Assembly: GCA_014376425.1 (NCBI GenBank)
Contig: JACMRO010000118.1
Span: forward strand, 1 to 8,968
Origin: Rubritepida sp.
GTDB lineage: Bacteria > Pseudomonadota > Alphaproteobacteria > Acetobacterales > Acetobacteraceae
Reading direction: 5' to 3'
Length of the DNA: 8,968 bases
The notes beneath the pieces are model-generated. The model was not told the DNA's origin. It made no database searches and saw only the letters and a list, made by a program, of their open reading frames with translations. Positions 6,447 through 8,968 of this stretch are shown here, piece by piece. Within the stretch, counting starts at the first letter, position 1, and each line of letters opens with the position of its first letter. Made by a program: the position numbers and the translations under genes.

Positions 6447-7075
6447 TGCGGCGACGCGCGCTGCTCGCGCTGGCCGCGCCGGCCACCGCGCTGGGCCAGC
6501 CGGCGCGCGCCCCGGCCCAGGCGCCGCCTGACCCCGGCGCCATCCAGCGGGTCGAGGCCTATTTCAACGCCATGACGACCTTCCGCGCCCGTTTCCTGCA
6601 GATCGCGCAGAATGGCGGCTCGGCCGAGGGCACGGCGATGATCTGGCGGCCGGGGCGGATGCGCTTCGAATACGATGCGCCCGAACCCACGCTGTTGATC
6701 GCCGCCGATGGCCAGTTCTTCCACTGGGACCGGGAATTGCGGCAGCCCACCACGGTCCCGGTGGGTTCGACGCCGCTGGGGGTGCTGCTGCGCCAGCCGC
6801 TCTCCCTGCGTGGCGACGTGACGGTGGCGGGCACGGAGCGTTCCGGCGGCTTGCTGCGGATGGCGGTGTTCCGCACCGCCGCTCCCAATGAGGGTCGCAT
6901 CACCCTCATCCTGGAGGAAAATCCGATGCAACTCCGGCAATGGGAAGTGCTGGACGCGCAAGGCCGCACCACGCGGGTGACGCTGACGCAGATCGAGACC
7001 GGCGTGCGATTCGACCCGTTCCTGTTCGCCTTTAACGACCCTCGGTTCCGCGAGGAGCTGGACCGGGCCCGCTGA
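6446..7075 (+). CDS. lolA: Outer-membrane lipoprotein carrier protein LolA family
   Basis: A 209-residue periplasmic chaperone that takes lipoproteins released by LolCDE and delivers them to the outer membrane. An Arg-rich N-terminus with a hydrophobic stretch (MRRRALLALAAPATALG) and APAQA near residue 26 form a signal peptide. LolA hallmarks follow: an early helix with YFNAMTTFRARFLQ (39-52), GTAMIWRPGRMRFEYDAPEP (62-81), the exposed strand LLIAADGQFFHWDREL, and STPLGVLL (108-115). Length is typical. ATG 6446 overlaps the preceding stop by one base; a GTG at 6443 is in frame but less likely. The ftsK-lolA neighbourhood is widely conserved in proteobacteria, which supports the call, although here a DUF4412-like gene intervenes. 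No LolB or LolCDE gene is in the window. Expression probably depends on translation of the upstream gene. Confidence 0.92.
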   Translation: MRRRALLALAAPATALGQPARAPAQAPPDPGAIQRVEAYFNAMTTFRARFLQIAQNGGSAEGTAMIWRPGRMRFEYDAPEPTLLIAADGQFFHWDRELRQPTTVPVGSTPLGVLLRQPLSLRGDVTVAGTERSGGLLRMAVFRTAAPNEGRITLILEENPMQLRQWEVLDAQGRTTRVTLTQIETGVRFDPFLFAFNDPRFREELDRAR

Positions 7076-7098
7076 CCCACCTTCCAAGGAGACGATGA

Positions 7099-7524
7099 AT
7101 GCCTGTCGATGTGATCTACCGGACGACCGCCACCGCCACCGGCGGCCGTGATGGCTCGGCCCGTTCCGATGATGGTTCGGTTGATGTGAAGCTGGTGGTC
7201 CCGAAGGAGATGGGCGGCCCCGGCGGCGTCGGCGCCAATCCGGAGAAGCTGTTTGCCGCCGGTTACTCGGCCTGCTTCCTGGGCGCGATGAAGGCGGTGT
7301 CCGGCAAGGTCGGCGTCCGGGTTCCGGCCGATGCGTCGGTGACAGCGGAGGTGGGCTTCGGCCCGCGTTCCGAGGGCGGCTACGGCATCACCGCCAGCCT
7401 CACCATCGCGCTGCCCGGGGTGGACAGGGCCGAGGCGGAGAAGCTGGCGCACGCGGCGCATGCGGTCTGCCCCTACAGCAACGCCACTCGCAACAACGTC
7501 GATGTCGGGCTGATCATCGCGTGA
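7099..7524 (+). CDS. ohr: Organic hydroperoxide resistance protein Ohr (OsmC/Ohr family)
   Basis: A 141-residue thiol peroxidase that reduces organic and fatty-acid hydroperoxides in the cytoplasm, recycled by lipoylated proteins in characterised members. Both active-site cysteines are present: C59 in GYSACF and C124 in VCPYSNATRNNVDV, the Ohr-type signatures rather than those of OsmC. An arginine at 21 and Glu at 49 fit the catalytic Arg/Glu pair that orders the peroxidatic cysteine. Length matches the family (about 140). AAGGAG at 7086-7091, 7 bases before ATG 7099, fixes the start. It lies only 23 bases after lolA, so it may be read from the same transcript. There is no room there for a separate promoter with an OhrR operator, and no ohrR gene is in the window. 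Its stop abuts the convergent amidase stop. Confidence 0.95.
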   Translation: MPVDVIYRTTATATGGRDGSARSDDGSVDVKLVVPKEMGGPGGVGANPEKLFAAGYSACFLGAMKAVSGKVGVRVPADASVTAEVGFGPRSEGGYGITASLTIALPGVDRAEAEKLAHAAHAVCPYSNATRNNVDVGLIIA

Positions 7525-8475
7525 TCAGAACAGCAGCCCCTTCTTCAGCAGCCCGTGCACGCCCTTCTCGCCATTCACCGTCTGCGTCACATGGAAATCC
7601 ACCGCCAGCGAGCAGAACTGATAGGCGTCGGCGGCACTGAGGTTCGTGCGTGAGGTGATGAAGCCGATCATCTCGCGCAGCGCCTTCTTCATCGCCTCGT
7701 CCAGATCCTCATGCATGCCCATGGTGATGTAGTGGGTGGGTGTCTCGGCGCGGGGGTAGAGAAGCGTCTCATCCTTCAGCAGCGTCAGCCGGAAATGGCC
7801 GGTCAGGCACATTTCCAGCGCGTTGATGCAGACCTCGCCATCGCCCTGCACGCCATGCCCGTCACCGGCCGAGAACAGCGCGCCCGGGGCGTGCACGGGC
7901 AGGAACAGGGTGGCACCCTCCCCGAGCTCCTTGTTGTCCAGGTTGCCGCCATGCGCGCGCGGCTCCTTGGTCGAGATGGCGCCCCATTCGGCCGGCGGTG
8001 CCACGCCCATCACGCCGAAGAACGGTGCCAGCGGCAGAGTGATGCCGGGGCCGACCGGCACGAGCGCGGTGCGTGCCGCACGGTCGACCGGGATGTGCAG
8101 CATGCGCTTGTAGGGGAAGTCCTCCGGCAGTGTGCCGCCGAGCGGGCGGAAGCCGCAGAAGCCCCAGTCGCAACCCAGCTCAATCTTCTCGATGTCGATC
8201 CGCAGCACGTCGCCCGGCTGCGCACCGCGCACGGCCACCGGGCCGGTCAGGAAGTGCGGCCCCAACCGCTGCGGGTTGGATGCATGGATCGCCGCCAGCG
8301 CGGGTGGAATCTGCAACCCGGTGGAAGAATCAGGCATCCCATCCGGCGCGCCGGACACGCATTCGAGGACCACCAGGTCGCCGCTGTCGATTTCCAGCAC
8401 AGGCTTGAAGCTGGCGTCGAAAGCGCCCCAGCGGATGGTGGCGGGCGTGGCGGGAACGCGGTGGCTGGCGGGCAT
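7525..8475 (-). CDS. Acetamidase/formamidase family protein
   Basis: A 316-residue cytoplasmic amidohydrolase of the FmdA/AmdA family, which hydrolyses short amides such as formamide or acetamide to ammonia and the acid. The family core is clear: TGPVAVRGAQPGDVLRIDI near 77-95, GGNLDN at 176-181, LFLPVHAPGALFSAGDGHG (190-208) and QGDGEVC (210-216). Length is that of the roughly 310-residue prokaryotic branch. ATG 8475 has AAGGAA just upstream on the minus strand. The C-terminus carries a short internal repeat (GLLKKGLLF). It is convergent with ohr with zero bases between the stops. The GPP34-like gene lies 106 bases upstream on the same strand, so co-transcription is possible. Ammonia release links it loosely to glnK-amtB. 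The exact substrate cannot be read from sequence, and many family members are untested. Confidence 0.9.
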   Translation of the reverse strand: MPASHRVPATPATIRWGAFDASFKPVLEIDSGDLVVLECVSGAPDGMPDSSTGLQIPPALAAIHASNPQRLGPHFLTGPVAVRGAQPGDVLRIDIEKIELGCDWGFCGFRPLGGTLPEDFPYKRMLHIPVDRAARTALVPVGPGITLPLAPFFGVMGVAPPAEWGAISTKEPRAHGGNLDNKELGEGATLFLPVHAPGALFSAGDGHGVQGDGEVCINALEMCLTGHFRLTLLKDETLLYPRAETPTHYITMGMHEDLDEAMKKALREMIGFITSRTNLSAADAYQFCSLAVDFHVTQTVNGEKGVHGLLKKGLLF

Positions 8476-8581
8476 GGGCTCTTCCTTCAGGACGCGCCCA
8501 TGTTGCGGGACTGCCGCGAACGGTCAATCCGCCCCGGCCCACGCTGCCGCGCATCCTCCGCCGCGATTGCCCAGCCGGTGA

Positions 8582-8968
8582 TCACGCCAGGCCGGTGAAG
8601 GCTACCATAGAAGCCTGCAGTTGGCGGATGACTTCGGACAGCGCCCGGTTCAACTCCTCCAGATCGGCGATCTGATCGACGCGGCTGACGGTCTCCTCCA
8701 GCTCGGGCGGGGTCAGCAGCAACGGCACCAAGCCGGTGGCGCGGCACAGCCCGATCAGCAGGGCATCGCGCGCCTCGGGGATATCGTCGGACAGGATGAT
8801 GTCGCGCAGCCGGGCGCGCACCTCGCGCACCTCTGCATTGCCTTCGGCCGCCTTGGGGTAGCGGCGGTCGGCGAAGACCCACAGGAAGCGGCCTTCCTGC
8901 GCATGAAGCACGCCGTGATTGACCAGGCGGGCCAGCAGGGTCGCGCGGAACGCCTCGCCCTGCCCGCC
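8582..8968 (-). CDS. GPP34/GOLPH3-like family protein, C-terminal part (cut by right edge)
   Basis: The last 128 residues of a gene entering from the right; the frame is open to the window edge, so the start is outside. A GTG at 8911 is internal, because recognisable family sequence continues upstream of it (ATLLARLVNHG). The pattern LLARLVNHGVLHAQEGRFLWVF, then RRYP, then EVREVRARLRDIILSDDIPEARDALLIGL, then a short ATGLVPLLLTP helix, matches what I recall of bacterial GPP34 (GOLPH3/Vps74-like) proteins. Those eukaryotic relatives bind phosphatidylinositol-4-phosphate and retain Golgi enzymes. Bacterial members are mostly uncharacterised and may be peripheral membrane proteins. The phosphoinositide-pocket region would be mostly outside the window. 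It lies on the same strand as the amidase, 106 bases upstream of it, with no clear hairpin between. The family call is fairly confident; function unknown. Confidence 0.75.
   Translation of the reverse strand, partial: GGQGEAFRATLLARLVNHGVLHAQEGRFLWVFADRRYPKAAEGNAEVREVRARLRDIILSDDIPEARDALLIGLCRATGLVPLLLTPPELEETVSRVDQIADLEELNRALSEVIRQLQASMVAFTGLA

Noticed and set aside
8499..8527. Possible sigma-70 promoter for the amidase gene: TTGACC (minus strand, 8527-8522), 17-base spacer, AACATG.
   Set aside because: The -35 is good, but the -10 matches TATAAT at only two of six positions. This is not enough to call without mapping data.
7711..8598. Plus-strand open frame of 295 codons over the amidase gene.
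   Set aside because: It is a shadow of the well-conserved minus-strand amidase, with no motifs and no suitable ribosome site.
8574..8598. Direct repeat GCCGGTGA (8574-8581 and 8591-8598) around the GPP34-like stop codon.
   Set aside because: An eight-base repeat of common G/C-rich words is expected by chance, and the downstream copy is part of the coding sequence.

Overview
The window is GC-rich, densely coded chromosomal DNA. It most resembles an alphaproteobacterium, probably of the Acetobacteraceae/Rhodospirillales type. That assignment rests on strong G/C preference at third codon positions, a GlnZ/GlnK-type P-II protein beside amtB, an alphaproteobacterial-style FtsK followed by lolA, and a GPP34-family protein. 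It is an inference, because no rRNA or other marker gene is present. I see no mobile element, CRISPR array, tRNA or rRNA.

Layout from left to right. A leftward UbiH/COQ6-type FAD monooxygenase (1-348) runs off the left edge and starts back to back with a rightward nitrogen module. That module is glnK (526-864) and amtB (876-2234), closed by a strong hairpin (2243-2272). Next comes an outer-membrane TorF/Gcw_chp-family putative porin (2424-3200) with its own leader. The cell-division and envelope block follows: ftsK (3298-5730), a small exported Met-rich protein resembling DUF4412 (5787-6446), and lolA (6446-7075), whose start codon shares a base with the preceding stop. The peroxidase gene ohr (7099-7524) follows closely. 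On the minus strand are an acetamidase/formamidase gene (7525-8475), whose stop codon abuts the ohr stop, and the C-terminal part of a GPP34/GOLPH3-like gene (8582-8968) that enters from the right edge.

How the genes fit together. GlnK senses nitrogen and energy status and blocks the AmtB ammonium channel. The adjacent outer-membrane protein may serve nitrogen-related solute entry, and the amidase would release ammonia from short amides. FtsK and LolA form the familiar ftsK-lolA neighbourhood (chromosome segregation at the septum, and lipoprotein delivery to the outer membrane), here separated by an additional periplasmic protein.

Most of the window is ordinary conserved chromosome. The most interesting spot is the DUF4412-like/lolA pair. 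The upstream protein shows a LolA-like stretch, the genes overlap by one base, and an 8-C tract just upstream would fuse them into one reading frame after a single-base insertion or a -1 ribosomal slip. No gap between genes exceeds 300 bases; the largest are 349-525 and 2235-2423.
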